A stretch of DNA of 64,000 bases from Clostridia bacterium (GTDB lineage Bacteria > Bacillota > Clostridia > Oscillospirales > Acutalibacteraceae). Of this stretch, positions 1 to 8,720 are shown piece by piece. Below the pieces are notes generated by a model that was not told where the DNA came from, did no database searches, and saw only the letters and a program-made list of their open reading frames with translations. Positions within the stretch are counted from its first letter, which is position 1, and every line of letters starts with the position of its first letter. A program made the position numbers and the translations under genes. The stretch is taken from positions 50,382-114,381 of the forward strand of contig JAFTYU010000003.1 of the NCBI GenBank assembly GCA_017461235.1, written 5' to 3'.

Positions 1-6
1 GGTTAC

Positions 7-64
7 ACCTCCCGAAGATACTGATACATAATATAGTATATCATAAATTGATTATTTTTGTAAA
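7..64 (-). promoter_or_regulatory. Promoter and ribosome binding site of a gene off the left edge
   Basis: Read on the minus strand, TTTACA (59-64) and TATACT (35-40) are separated by 18 bases and form a good sigma-A promoter. GGGAGGT at 7-13 is a strong ribosome binding site whose start codon must lie just outside the window. The transcript runs leftwards, so the gene itself cannot be seen. Confidence 0.6.
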
Positions 65-115
65 TAGACAAAGAGCCGAATCCTATCACGGATTTATGTA
101 AACAATGACAACAAA

Positions 116-143
116 AGCGGTCGTTGTCCAAGCAACGACCGCT
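116..143 (-). terminator. Terminator of the radical SAM gene
   Basis: An 11-base perfect inverted repeat (AGCGGTCGTTG at 116-126, its complement at 133-143) with a 6-base loop lies 12 bases after the stop of the minus-strand gene. Reading leftwards it is followed by a T-rich stretch, as expected for an intrinsic terminator. Confidence 0.75.
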
Positions 144-154
144 GATATTTTTAA

Positions 155-1570
155 TTATTTGTCGGCGAGTTGCGCCTTACCCTGTGGTGTATCTCTGTAA
201 TACTGGGTATGGGTAACGGGATGTGGGTTATTATCCCATATATCCTTCGCCACGGGTGCCCATGCCTTGCTGAAATCATCACATTTAGCACACAGCTCAT
301 CCACAGTTTCCTGTGAAACGAAATCAGTGCTCCTTGCGCCTGTTTCTTTAATGATTTTTCTTAAAACATCGGGGTTTTCAAGCATAGGACAAGGCATAAG
401 ATGATTATCGTTAAAGGGTTGTCCCTTTCTGTATGCCATAAACAAGGGATTGTTGAGCGCTTCAAAAAGTGTATGTGTTCTTATGTTAGAATCAGAATAG
501 TGAACAAAAACACAGGGCTCAATATCGCCGTTGGAGTTGATGTGGAAATAGTTTCTGCCGCCTGCGATACAACCGCCTACATACTCGCCGTCATCCTGAA
601 AATCCATTATAAACAAAGGTTTACCCGTATGGCTGTTACGTATTTTCTTCATCCAGAAATACATATATTTACGCTGTGACGGAGTTGGAATAAGTGATTT
701 ATCCGCAGTTTTTCCCAAAGGCATATAATTGAAATATAGTGCGTATTTTACACCTGCATCAACCATTTTATCCATAAACTCGTCAGATGTTACCTGATTA
801 AGGTTTTTGCTTGTATAACAAACTGATATACCGAAAAGAACCTTTTCTTTTTTCAAAAGCTCCATTGCCTCGGTAGTTGTTTTATACGCGCCCTCGCCAC
901 GTCGGTAGTCATTGCTCTCCTCATCACCTTCAATAGAAAGTGCGAGAGTGATGTTACCGCATTTTTTGATATTATCGCAAAGCTCTTTATCGATAAGGGT
1001 TGCGTTGGTGTAAATAAGAAATACACACTCAGGATTCTCGGAAGCGAGAGTTATAATATCATTTTTTCTGATAAGGGGTTCGCCGCCCGTAAGCATATAA
1101 AAATGAGTGCCGAGCTCCTTGCCCTGTTTTACGATACTGCGCATTTCATCAAGTGAAAGCTGCATACTGTGACCGTATTCTGCTGCCCAGCATCCTTTGC
1201 ACTTGAGATTACAAGCGCTTGTAGGGTCAAACAAAATCGTAAAGGGGATATTGCAATTATATTTATCTCGCTTTGCGCGAACGGTTTTTGTGCCGAAATA
1301 ACCTGCGTGAACACCCATAGAAAGAATCAGGGATTTTGCAAGGTCACGGTCAATATCAGTTAAAATGTTCTTGAAAAGATGCATATAAACGTTGTCTTCA
1401 TCCGTAACGGCTTCTTTCATTTTAATGAAGTTTTTACGGGGGAACATTTTGAAGGTTTTTTCCGCAATATTGAGTATTTTCAAAAGATTTTTTTCGGGTG
1501 CTTTATCAATATATTTCAATATTCGTGTAAGAGCCTTATCCGCCGCAAAATGAACTATCGCGTGTTCCAT
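155..1570 (-). CDS. Radical SAM protein with C-terminal cysteine-rich auxiliary region
   Basis: A 471-residue cytosolic enzyme. The radical SAM CxxxCxxC motif is at C120, C124 and C127 (CNLKCKGC), which binds the 4Fe-4S cluster that cleaves S-adenosylmethionine. A GGEP motif (MLTGGEPLIRK) follows about 35 residues later. The C-terminal third has more cysteines (CIAGG, EPCVF, CPMLE, CAKC) like a SPASM/twitch auxiliary-cluster domain. About 105 residues of helical sequence precede the core. No peptide precursor gene lies next to it, so the substrate is unknown. A peptide-modifying or heme/cofactor maturation role would be typical of the superfamily but is not shown here. It is transcribed alone. 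The start is supported by a GGGGG-type ribosome binding site. Confidence 0.85.
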   Translation of the reverse strand: MEHAIVHFAADKALTRILKYIDKAPEKNLLKILNIAEKTFKMFPRKNFIKMKEAVTDEDNVYMHLFKNILTDIDRDLAKSLILSMGVHAGYFGTKTVRAKRDKYNCNIPFTILFDPTSACNLKCKGCWAAEYGHSMQLSLDEMRSIVKQGKELGTHFYMLTGGEPLIRKNDIITLASENPECVFLIYTNATLIDKELCDNIKKCGNITLALSIEGDEESNDYRRGEGAYKTTTEAMELLKKEKVLFGISVCYTSKNLNQVTSDEFMDKMVDAGVKYALYFNYMPLGKTADKSLIPTPSQRKYMYFWMKKIRNSHTGKPLFIMDFQDDGEYVGGCIAGGRNYFHINSNGDIEPCVFVHYSDSNIRTHTLFEALNNPLFMAYRKGQPFNDNHLMPCPMLENPDVLRKIIKETGARSTDFVSQETVDELCAKCDDFSKAWAPVAKDIWDNNPHPVTHTQYYRDTPQGKAQLADK

Positions 1571-1602
1571 TACAATCCCCCTTTCTATTTACCATACCTT
1601 GT

Positions 1603-1631
1603 ATGATAACACACAAAAAATTTTTTGTAAA
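1603..1631 (-). promoter_or_regulatory. Promoter of the radical SAM gene
   Basis: On the minus strand TTTACA (1626-1631) and TATCAT (1603-1608) are 17 bases apart, about 30 bases upstream of the start codon. Confidence 0.6.
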
Positions 1632-1712
1632 TATTTAATTTGTAAACAATAATATATTTCTTTTTATACATTATTGTTGTTTTTTTGAATTTTATTCATC
1701 CACGTATGATTC

Positions 1713-1741
1713 TTGACACTTACGGTGTTTGGTTTTATAAT
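1713..1741 (+). promoter_or_regulatory. Consensus sigma-A promoter of the transporter-DUF4091 operon
   Basis: TTGACA (1713-1718), a 17-base spacer, then TATAAT (1736-1741): a perfect match to the vegetative promoter consensus, 32 bases upstream of the ATG. It suggests strong expression unless a repressor acts here. Confidence 0.85.
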
Positions 1742-1773
1742 TGTATTTATAATATTTATAAGGATGTGCATTT

Positions 1774-3171
1774 ATGGGAAAACTCAAAAATCAAAACAAG
1801 CTTCCCGGACTTATCTGGTTTAACCTTCTTATTTTCGGTTTTATCGGTCAGGTCGCCTGGAATCTTGAAAATATGTATTTCAATACGTTCCTTTACAACG
1901 CTGTTTATGCAGGTGCTTCAGCAGATGCCCTTCAGGGTACTATGGCACCCACAACCGCTATCAGCCGTATGGTTGCACTTTCTGCGATAACTGCCGTTGT
2001 AACCACCTTTATTTCCGGTACCTTCAGCGACAGAATGAAAAACAGAAAGCTTTTCATCTCCATAGGTTACGTCGTATGGGGTCTTGTCACGGCTTTGTTT
2101 GGCTTCATCACAAGAGATAATATTGCAACTTTATTCGGTCTTTCAGATGCAGTTCAAATCCTTACAGTTACAGTATGGACAGTTATCATTATGGATATGG
2201 TAATGACCTTTATGGGTTCAACAAGTAACGACTCAGCGTTCAACGCATGGACAACCGACGTCACAACGCCGTCAACCCGCCCTGCAGTTGAAACTGCTTT
2301 CACTATTATCGGTTTTGCCGCAACCGGTGTGGTTATGGGCGTTGGCTCATTTGCCCAGAGCGGCGCCGTTTCATACAAGCTTTTCTTCGGTATTCTCGGT
2401 CTTATTGTTGCTGTTTGCGGTGTAATCGGTTTCTTCACACTTAAAGAACCCGTACAAAAACAACAACCTACTGCAAAAAAAGCAAGCTATTGGGCTGACC
2501 TTTTCTATGGCTTCAGACCCGGCGTAATAAGGCAGAACTCACGTCTTTATCTCACGCTTGCATGCCTTTGTCTTTTCAACTGTGCTTTTCAGGTTTTCTT
2601 CCCGTATTTATTTGTATATCTTCAATACGTCGTGCTCATAAAACCCGAAAATGCCGCTTTACTTTCACCTATTTCACCTGCACTTATAGCCGTTGGCGTC
2701 GGTGCCGTGACAGTTCTCCTTGCAGGTGTTATTATCTTATTGAAGCTTTCTAAAAAAAGCAAGGCTCTCGGTTTGATCCCCGGTGTTCTTTGCCTTATTG
2801 CAGGTTTGATTATTCTTTCAACATCAACAAGCATATATACAATCCTTATCGGTGTCGCACCCACGTTTATTGGCTACCTTGTTCTTACAATTCAGTTAAA
2901 TGCCACAACACGTGACTTCATCCCCGAAGGTAAAGCAGGTCGTTTCCAGGGAATAAGAATGATTTTCTTCGTGCTTATCCCCATGGTAGTAGGTCCTGCA
3001 ATCGGTGACATTGCCTCCAGAAGCGTTGGCGCAACCTATATTAACGAATATGGTGTTGAAACTATTGTTCCCGATGCAAAAATGTTCCTTTACAGCGCAG
3101 TTGTTGCCGCGCTTGTCTTCATTCCTTTGGCTGTATTGCTGAAAAAAGGCTTTAACAAAAAAGAGGATTAA
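1774..3171 (+). CDS. MFS transporter, probably for a sugar or glycoside
   Basis: A 465-residue integral membrane protein with about twelve hydrophobic segments, in the MFS/GPH-like class. The loop after the second segment carries FSDRMKNRK, matching the family's conserved DR..RR/K signature. The protein ends in a lysine-rich tail. It lies 2 bases upstream of a DUF4091 glycosidase-like gene under one consensus promoter, so import of the oligosaccharide or glycoside that the neighbour cleaves is the most likely role. The substrate cannot be read from the sequence. ATG is preceded by AAGGATG. Confidence 0.75.
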   Translation: MGKLKNQNKLPGLIWFNLLIFGFIGQVAWNLENMYFNTFLYNAVYAGASADALQGTMAPTTAISRMVALSAITAVVTTFISGTFSDRMKNRKLFISIGYVVWGLVTALFGFITRDNIATLFGLSDAVQILTVTVWTVIIMDMVMTFMGSTSNDSAFNAWTTDVTTPSTRPAVETAFTIIGFAATGVVMGVGSFAQSGAVSYKLFFGILGLIVAVCGVIGFFTLKEPVQKQQPTAKKASYWADLFYGFRPGVIRQNSRLYLTLACLCLFNCAFQVFFPYLFVYLQYVVLIKPENAALLSPISPALIAVGVGAVTVLLAGVIILLKLSKKSKALGLIPGVLCLIAGLIILSTSTSIYTILIGVAPTFIGYLVLTIQLNATTRDFIPEGKAGRFQGIRMIFFVLIPMVVGPAIGDIASRSVGATYINEYGVETIVPDAKMFLYSAVVAALVFIPLAVLLKKGFNKKED

Positions 3172-3173
3172 TT

Positions 3174-4793
3174 ATGAAAGCAATTTTACTTTCTTCGCTC
3201 TCTAAAGTTTTTAAAGATATTGAACCGAACGAGACCGAATTTTCAGATTTTTCGAGTCTTAAAAACGAGAATTTTTCATTTCAGGTTGCGTTTTTGCCGG
3301 AAAATGACTCGGAAACACAACCGAAAATCAAAATAATCTCTGATTTGGCGGATGATATCAACGTTTATTTTGTACGTAATATTCCTGCTGGAAGAAACGG
3401 TTATGAAAACTCCGACTCCTTCCACTATGACCTTGAACGAAAAGAGTTCCCTGATTTGCTCGAACAGTTTGACAATACCGTGAAGCTCACCGTCGGAGAG
3501 TGGTATTCTTTCTGGCTTGAGTACACTCCGACTAAGGATGTTGCAGGCGAGCAAGAAATCGTGGTTGAAATAACCGCAGGCGATAAAGAATTAACAAAAG
3601 AATTCAAACTCAATATTCTTAACCACAATTTACCCGAACAGGAGCTGCTTTTTACAAACTGGTTCCACAATGACTGTATCTGCACGTATTATAACGTTGA
3701 TGTTTTTTCGGATGAATATTGGTGTATCGTTGAGCGCTTCATAAAAAATGCTGCTGACCACGGTGTGAATATGCTTCTAACCCCTGTTTTCACACCGCCG
3801 CTTGATACAGAAGTGGGTGGCGAGCGCCCCACGGTACAGCTTGTCGGCGTTGAAAAGAACGATTTTCAATATTCCTTTGATTTTACTAATTTCAGAAAAT
3901 ACGTGAATTTGTGTCTCAATAACGGCATAAAAGCCTTTGAAATTTCTCATTTTTTCACACAATGGGGTGCAAAACACGCTCCTAAAATTGTTGCCAAGGT
4001 AAATGGTGAAGAAAAACGTATTTTCGGCTGGGAAACAGCAGCGAGCGGTAACGAATACAAAGATTTTCTTTCCGCATTTTCGGTTGCCTTCAAAGAAGAA
4101 GTTGACAATCTTGGCATAAAAGAACGTTGCTGGTTACACGTTTCCGATGAACCTAACGAATCACAGGTTGAAGACTACAAAAAAGCCGCTGAAATTATCC
4201 ACGAATTATTCGATGACTTCAATATGCTTGATGCTCTTTCCGACATCAGATATTATAAAAACGGTCTTATCAAAACTCCCGTTTGCTCGGAAGGTGATGC
4301 AGATATCTTCAGAGCAGAAGTTGACGATTTCTGGACGTATTACTGTTGCGGTCAGGTACACGACTTTTTACCCAACAGAATGTTTTCACAGCCCTCTGTC
4401 AGGAATCGTGTGCTCGGTGTGTTGCTTTATAAGTATGACACAAAAGGCTTTTTACAATGGGGGCACAATTTCTGGTATTCTCAATATTCAAAGCATCCTG
4501 TTGACCCCTTCAAGGTGACCGATGCAGGCGGCGGATTCCCTTCGGGCGACTCCTTCGTCGTCTATCCCGGTGAAGGCGGAAAGCCCCTTAACTCCTTAAG
4601 GCACCTTGTTTTTGCCGATGCGTTACAGGATTTGAGAGCCCTGAAGCTTCTTGAAGCCTACACTTCAAGAGAATACGTCTTATCACTAATTGAAAAAGAC
4701 CTTGATATTCCGTTAAGCTTTAAAACTTATCCCCACGAAAAATCCTGGTTACTCAATTTGAGAAAAACAATAAATAAAGAAATAGCCAAATAA
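3174..4793 (+). CDS. DUF4091-type glycoside hydrolase-like protein
   Basis: A 539-residue protein without signal peptide, so cytosolic. An N-terminal beta-rich region of about 150 residues is followed by a predicted TIM barrel and the DUF4091 C-terminal signature (GFLQWGHNFW, GGFPSGDSFVVYPG, SLR..VFADALQDLRALKLLE). Proteins of this type are annotated as glycoside hydrolase-like. Candidate acidic residues sit in HVSDEPNESQ near residue 325. No activity has been assigned that I could name with confidence. It starts 2 bases after the transporter stop, so the two are translationally coupled, and a terminator follows directly. Confidence 0.75.
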   Translation: MKAILLSSLSKVFKDIEPNETEFSDFSSLKNENFSFQVAFLPENDSETQPKIKIISDLADDINVYFVRNIPAGRNGYENSDSFHYDLERKEFPDLLEQFDNTVKLTVGEWYSFWLEYTPTKDVAGEQEIVVEITAGDKELTKEFKLNILNHNLPEQELLFTNWFHNDCICTYYNVDVFSDEYWCIVERFIKNAADHGVNMLLTPVFTPPLDTEVGGERPTVQLVGVEKNDFQYSFDFTNFRKYVNLCLNNGIKAFEISHFFTQWGAKHAPKIVAKVNGEEKRIFGWETAASGNEYKDFLSAFSVAFKEEVDNLGIKERCWLHVSDEPNESQVEDYKKAAEIIHELFDDFNMLDALSDIRYYKNGLIKTPVCSEGDADIFRAEVDDFWTYYCCGQVHDFLPNRMFSQPSVRNRVLGVLLYKYDTKGFLQWGHNFWYSQYSKHPVDPFKVTDAGGGFPSGDSFVVYPGEGGKPLNSLRHLVFADALQDLRALKLLEAYTSREYVLSLIEKDLDIPLSFKTYPHEKSWLLNLRKTINKEIAK

Positions 4794-4797
4794 AATT

Positions 4798-4827
4798 ATT
4801 CGCCTGATGCATTTGCTTCAGGCGAAT
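4798..4827. terminator. Bidirectional terminator between DUF4091 gene and helD
   Basis: ATTCGCCTGA (4798-4807) pairs with TCAGGCGAAT (4818-4827). A run of T follows on the plus strand and A-rich sequence flanks it on the other, so it can serve both convergent genes. Confidence 0.85.
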
Positions 4828-4830
4828 TTT

Positions 4831-6933
4831 TTATATTGAATAAATATTAAGTTTATGAAGTGCTCTTGTGGATGCAAGGTACAAATATCTTTTGTTATCT
4901 TCACCGGTAAACGAGCCGTCATTGTCAACAACAATAACCCCGTCAAATTCAAGACCCTTGGTCAACGATAAGGGCATTACCACAGGAGCTTTACCTATTT
5001 CGCAGGATTTATTGTCACAAAGTCTTAAATCCGGCATTATCTTTTTCATCTTTTTGTAAATATCACGGGCTTCGTCTGCGGTTTTTGTGATAACTGCAAG
5101 AGTTTTGCTTGTTTGGGCAATATCCCGGGCGAACTCACCAAGCTCATCCTTTGTGCCTCTTATAAATTTCACGTCTTCTCCGTCGCGTTCAAAAATCTCG
5201 TAACGTACATCTTCCGACAAAAGACCCGTTGCAAAAGTGTTAATCTGCTTCGTTGAACGGTAACTCTTGTTGAGATTAAGAGCCTTGGCACCGTAAATCT
5301 GCGCCAGCTTTTCTGCATCGCAGGTATTAAGCTCGGGAAGAATAGCCTGATTTGTATCCGCAAGGAGAGTCACCTTGGCTCTGGGGAACATTTTTTGAAT
5401 AATGCGGTGCTGAATATAAGAAAAATCCTGCGCTTCATCAATAAGAATGTGTTTGACACCCGGGAGCACCGCGCATGTACCGAGAACAGTTTTCAGATAC
5501 ACTATGCAGAGAGCGTCTTCAAACTCAACAAAACCATTTTTCAGAGATTGTAACGAATCAATAAGCTGCGGCATTTTTTTCTCTTTTGCGTAGTCCGAGA
5601 GCAAGCAGCAATAAACATTAACGGGATCGGTAACAGTTGCATTTTTTATCATATCCACCGACCACGCCTTTAATTCGCGGCGCGTCCTTTTAACAACTTT
5701 AGCCGTGTCTTCATCAATTGATGTTATTTCGTCCACGATCGCATATATTTCTTCACGATTATTTATAAAATACTCATCAATGACACCCTGTACGTATGAT
5801 GCAAGGCGCTCACCTCTTGATTTCTGTGTATTTTCACTATCGAATCTGTATCTTTCAAGCAAAGCATCTTTCGAATATACAACCTTGTCGAAAAGGCTGA
5901 TATCCTTAAATTCCGGTTCAACCGTCTGTGCAGCACATTCAAGAAAATCAAGAAAATCCTCACTCATTTTCAGAGATGCGCTTTCAAGACGTTTTTTATT
6001 GCCTTTTATGCATTCATCGGCAAGTGAATAATAATCCCCCGTGTTTACTGTAGGAATTTCCGCAGCAAAAATAGAGTAAAAAGATGCGTAATTAATAGGC
6101 ATTTCGCCTAACTCGGGGATAATGTCTGCAACGTAACTTGAGAAAATATCGTTATTTGAAAACATTATTATCTCTGCGGAAGAAAGTTCAGTACGATTTC
6201 TGTAAAGAAGATACGCGAGTCTGTGAAAACCAACAGATGTTTTACCGCTTCCTGCAGGACCCGTAACAAGCAGATTTTCATCATCAGAGTATCTTATTAC
6301 TTTGTTCTGCTCACGTTGAATACTGTTTACAATAACCTTAAGGTGTTCGCCCGACGATGCAGACAACACATCGCAAAGTATTTCATCATCTATTTTAATA
6401 TCGCTGTCAACGTAATAAAGAAGCTTTCCGTCACCAAATTTGAACTGACGTTTAAGCAATAAATCACATTCAATTCTCCCCCGTGGAGCATCGAAGCACG
6501 CCTTGCCGTCAAAATCATCATAAAAAAGTGACGATATCGGCGCACGCCAGTCACACACGAACATTTCAAAGGTGTTCGGGTCCTGAAGTGTACGCAATCC
6601 GATATAGACAGTTTTCTCTTTACCTGTTTCAACAGGCTTGAACACAACCTTTGCAAAATACGGTGAAAGGCGCAGCTTCTGAAAAAAGCTGATGTCCTGT
6701 GCGGCTTCTTCCGCATAAATCATCTGTTTTTCCATTTCATAATGGATTTCGGTAAGCTCCATTTTAGAATACATTCCGCCATTCGGATTATCTCTGTTAA
6801 AATCTTCGCCCTGTTGTTTTATGCTTGCACGATATTCTTTTATAAGGTCACCGAGTCGCACAATTTCCCTGTCAAGAAAATCGCGGACTTCCGAATACTT
6901 TTGTTCTTCAAGACTCATATCCTTACGGAACAA
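4831..6933 (-). CDS. helD: RNA polymerase recycling motor HelD (UvrD/Rep-like ATPase)
   Basis: A 700-residue superfamily 1 helicase-like ATPase. HelD binds RNA polymerase and uses ATP to release stalled enzyme from DNA and nucleic acids. An N-terminal charged, coiled-coil arm (about 1-80) is followed by DWRAPISS (128-135), typical of HelD, then Walker A GPAGSGKT at 225-232 and the Walker B motif LIDEAQDFS near residue 500, with C-terminal helicase motifs LNKSYRST and LTKGLEFDGV. The start is TTG at 6933, chosen because AAGGGGG lies 8 bases upstream. The ATG five codons later would have its ribosome binding site too close. Monocistronic. Confidence 0.9.
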   Translation of the reverse strand: MFRKDMSLEEQKYSEVRDFLDREIVRLGDLIKEYRASIKQQGEDFNRDNPNGGMYSKMELTEIHYEMEKQMIYAEEAAQDISFFQKLRLSPYFAKVVFKPVETGKEKTVYIGLRTLQDPNTFEMFVCDWRAPISSLFYDDFDGKACFDAPRGRIECDLLLKRQFKFGDGKLLYYVDSDIKIDDEILCDVLSASSGEHLKVIVNSIQREQNKVIRYSDDENLLVTGPAGSGKTSVGFHRLAYLLYRNRTELSSAEIIMFSNNDIFSSYVADIIPELGEMPINYASFYSIFAAEIPTVNTGDYYSLADECIKGNKKRLESASLKMSEDFLDFLECAAQTVEPEFKDISLFDKVVYSKDALLERYRFDSENTQKSRGERLASYVQGVIDEYFINNREEIYAIVDEITSIDEDTAKVVKRTRRELKAWSVDMIKNATVTDPVNVYCCLLSDYAKEKKMPQLIDSLQSLKNGFVEFEDALCIVYLKTVLGTCAVLPGVKHILIDEAQDFSYIQHRIIQKMFPRAKVTLLADTNQAILPELNTCDAEKLAQIYGAKALNLNKSYRSTKQINTFATGLLSEDVRYEIFERDGEDVKFIRGTKDELGEFARDIAQTSKTLAVITKTADEARDIYKKMKKIMPDLRLCDNKSCEIGKAPVVMPLSLTKGLEFDGVIVVDNDGSFTGEDNKRYLYLASTRALHKLNIYSI

Positions 6934-6966
6934 AGCACATACCCCCTTTTTAACATTGCACCGTAA

Positions 6967-6995
6967 ATTTTACTACACACCTGTTATTTATACAA
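6967..6995 (-). promoter_or_regulatory. Promoter of helD
   Basis: On the minus strand TTGTAT (6990-6995) and TAAAAT (6967-6972) are separated by 17 bases, 34 bases upstream of the TTG start. Confidence 0.6.
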
Positions 6996-7043
6996 GACTT
7001 GTTTTATTTTTTATTGTGTGTTATAATTAGTACATAGAAAAGA

Positions 7044-7069
7044 CGTGTTTCTCTGTAAAGAGAAACACG
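7044..7069 (-). terminator. Terminator of lexA
   Basis: CGTGTTTCTCT (7044-7054) pairs perfectly with 7059-7069 across a 4-base loop. It lies 18 bases downstream of the lexA stop, and TCTTTTCT follows on the minus strand. Confidence 0.8.
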
Positions 7070-7086
7070 CCTTTTTATTTTGCCTT

Positions 7087-7677
7087 TTAATAGTAGCGAA
7101 TAAGAGCAACAACCTTACCGAGAATCACAACTTCGTTTGTGATAATAGGTTCAAACTCGTCATTCTCCGGTTGAAGGCGGAAGTGACCGTTCTCTTTATA
7201 AAAACGCTTTACCGTTGCTTCGTCTTCAAGCATTGCAACAACAATCTCGCCGTTTGCAGCGTAAGGGGTTTTTTCCGCAATAACTATATCACCGTTAAGG
7301 ATACCTGCCCAGAGCATACTTTCGCCGCGGACTTTAAGGGCAAATAATGGTTTGTCACGTGAAACTCTGCCTGTATAGGGTATATAGCCTTCAATCTGCT
7401 CAACCGCAAGGATAGGCATACCTGCTGTGACTGTACCGAGCAAGGGCACGTGTGTAATATTCTCTGCCTGACCCAATATACGAATAGACCTTTTGAGTAA
7501 CGGGTCACGCATAATGTAACCCGCTTTTTCAAGAGAGTCAAGGTTAGCCTGTACAGAAGACGTTGATTTAAGACCTACTGCCGCACCAATCTCCCTTACT
7601 GAGGGTGGCACTCCGTCCTGCGAACGTTCCACAAGAAATTCATATATTCTTTTTTGAGTTTCGTTAATAGGCTCCAT
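7087..7677 (-). CDS. lexA: LexA, SOS-response transcriptional repressor
   Basis: A 196-residue repressor that dimerises on SOS boxes and cleaves itself when activated RecA accumulates. Residues 1-65 form the winged helix DNA-binding domain (PPSVREIGAAVGLKSTSSVQANLDSLEKAG). The self-cleavage site is A85-G86 in TVTAGMP, and the peptidase dyad is S120 (GESM) with K157 (ATVKRF), so all active residues are present. The length is normal for the family. The ribosome binding site AAAGGTG is correctly spaced. The gene is divergent from a polysaccharide deacetylase. Confidence 0.96.
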   Translation of the reverse strand: MEPINETQKRIYEFLVERSQDGVPPSVREIGAAVGLKSTSSVQANLDSLEKAGYIMRDPLLKRSIRILGQAENITHVPLLGTVTAGMPILAVEQIEGYIPYTGRVSRDKPLFALKVRGESMLWAGILNGDIVIAEKTPYAANGEIVVAMLEDEATVKRFYKENGHFRLQPENDEFEPIITNEVVILGKVVALIRYY

Positions 7678-7710
7678 AAAATCACCTTTCCGAACAAATT
7701 TTCTGTTTAT

Positions 7711-7750
7711 ACTATAACATATATTTTCTCAAAAAGCAAACATTTGTTTG
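7711..7750 (-). promoter_or_regulatory. lexA promoter with overlapping putative LexA box
   Basis: On the minus strand TTTGCT (7735-7740) and TATAGT (7711-7716) are 18 bases apart. CAAACA-TT-TGTTTG at 7737-7750 is an inverted repeat that overlaps the -35 element and resembles the Gram-positive SOS box GAAC-N4-GTTC with A/T at the ends (AAAC-ATTT-GTTT). Autorepression of lexA is the expected function. The site also lies 44 bases upstream of the divergent deacetylase gene. Confidence 0.5.
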
Positions 7751-7793
7751 TGTTTTTTCAAAAAATTTTTCATAAACTGTTTGCGGTGATAAT

Positions 7794-8654
7794 ATGTTCA
7801 GGATTTTTACCTATAAACAACTATCCTTTTTATGTGTTTTACTATGTCTTATTTTGCTTGGCGGCTCTGCATTCAATGTTATTTTGCCTAACATACAGAC
7901 TATGGGAACCGCGGGCATCAAAGTTCCTGTTGTTATGTATCATCAGATTTCCGACAACCCGAAAATTTTAGGTGACTACGCCATCACACCCGAGCTTCTC
8001 AGGGGTGATTTTGAATATATGAAAAAGCACAATATAAATCCCGTATCTTTTCAGGACTTGTTCACTTATATAAAAACAGGAGAAAAGCTGCCCGAAAATC
8101 CTGTTGTAATAACTTTTGATGATGGTGAGCGTTCGTTTCTCACAAAAGTTCTGCCATTGTTACGTGAGTATAATTATCCTGCAAACATCAATGTTGTAGG
8201 CTCCCTTGTTGCCCTGTACTCACAGAACGGCGACACCGATGACAGATATGCATATCTTAATGAGCAGGATATAAAGCTTCTTTCAACGGAGCCTTTGGTT
8301 GAATTGGGATACCATTCTTATGATATGCATTCATTGAGCACCCGACGCGGTATGGCTCAGCTTTACGGCGAAAGCGATGAAATATATATCAATAAAATCA
8401 CCGACGACATCAAAAAATTTCAGGAGATGTTCTTGCAAATCACAGGCGAAAAAGCCATCATAGCCGCCTATCCCTACGGCATAAGAAACGATACGCTTAC
8501 AGATGTTTTGAAAAACGAGGGCTTTACCGTGACCCTTACCTGCCGCGAAACTGCAAACACCCTTACCACAGGCGGTGACCTTTACGAACTCGGAAGATTC
8601 AACCGACCTTATAAAATCTCGGAGCAGGTGTTCTTTGAAAGTATATTCAAATAA
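7794..8654 (+). CDS. Membrane-anchored polysaccharide deacetylase (NodB/CE4 family)
   Basis: A 286-residue protein with an N-terminal hydrophobic segment (about 11-30) that acts as signal peptide or anchor. The carbohydrate esterase family 4 motifs are visible: TFDDG at 107-111 (catalytic base and metal-binding Asp) and H174-S-Y-D-M-H179 (metal-binding His pair). AAYPYG near residue 225 corresponds to the R/A-x-P-Y/F motif. The likely role is removal of acetyl groups from cell-wall glycan at the outer face of the membrane. The exact substrate is unknown. The ribosome binding site is weak (GGTGAT). It is divergent from lexA and has its own stop 66 bases before the next gene. Confidence 0.88.
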   Translation: MFRIFTYKQLSFLCVLLCLILLGGSAFNVILPNIQTMGTAGIKVPVVMYHQISDNPKILGDYAITPELLRGDFEYMKKHNINPVSFQDLFTYIKTGEKLPENPVVITFDDGERSFLTKVLPLLREYNYPANINVVGSLVALYSQNGDTDDRYAYLNEQDIKLLSTEPLVELGYHSYDMHSLSTRRGMAQLYGESDEIYINKITDDIKKFQEMFLQITGEKAIIAAYPYGIRNDTLTDVLKNEGFTVTLTCRETANTLTTGGDLYELGRFNRPYKISEQVFFESIFK

Positions 8655-8658
8655 AATG

Positions 8659-8687
8659 TTGCAAAACTGCTTACAAATCTGTATAAT
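8659..8687 (+). promoter_or_regulatory. Promoter of the acyltransferase-zinc-ribbon pair
   Basis: TTGCAA (8659-8664), 17 bases, TATAAT (8682-8687), starting 5 bases after the deacetylase stop. The next two genes therefore have their own transcription start. Confidence 0.75.
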
Positions 8688-8720
8688 GTACATAGTTATG
8701 CGACAAGGAGGTGTTCTGAT

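Noticed and set aside
1645-1683. AACAATAAT/ATTATTGTT inverted repeat as a terminator
   Set aside because: No plus-strand gene ends upstream of it; it is very A/T-rich and lies in a divergent promoter region, so at most an operator.
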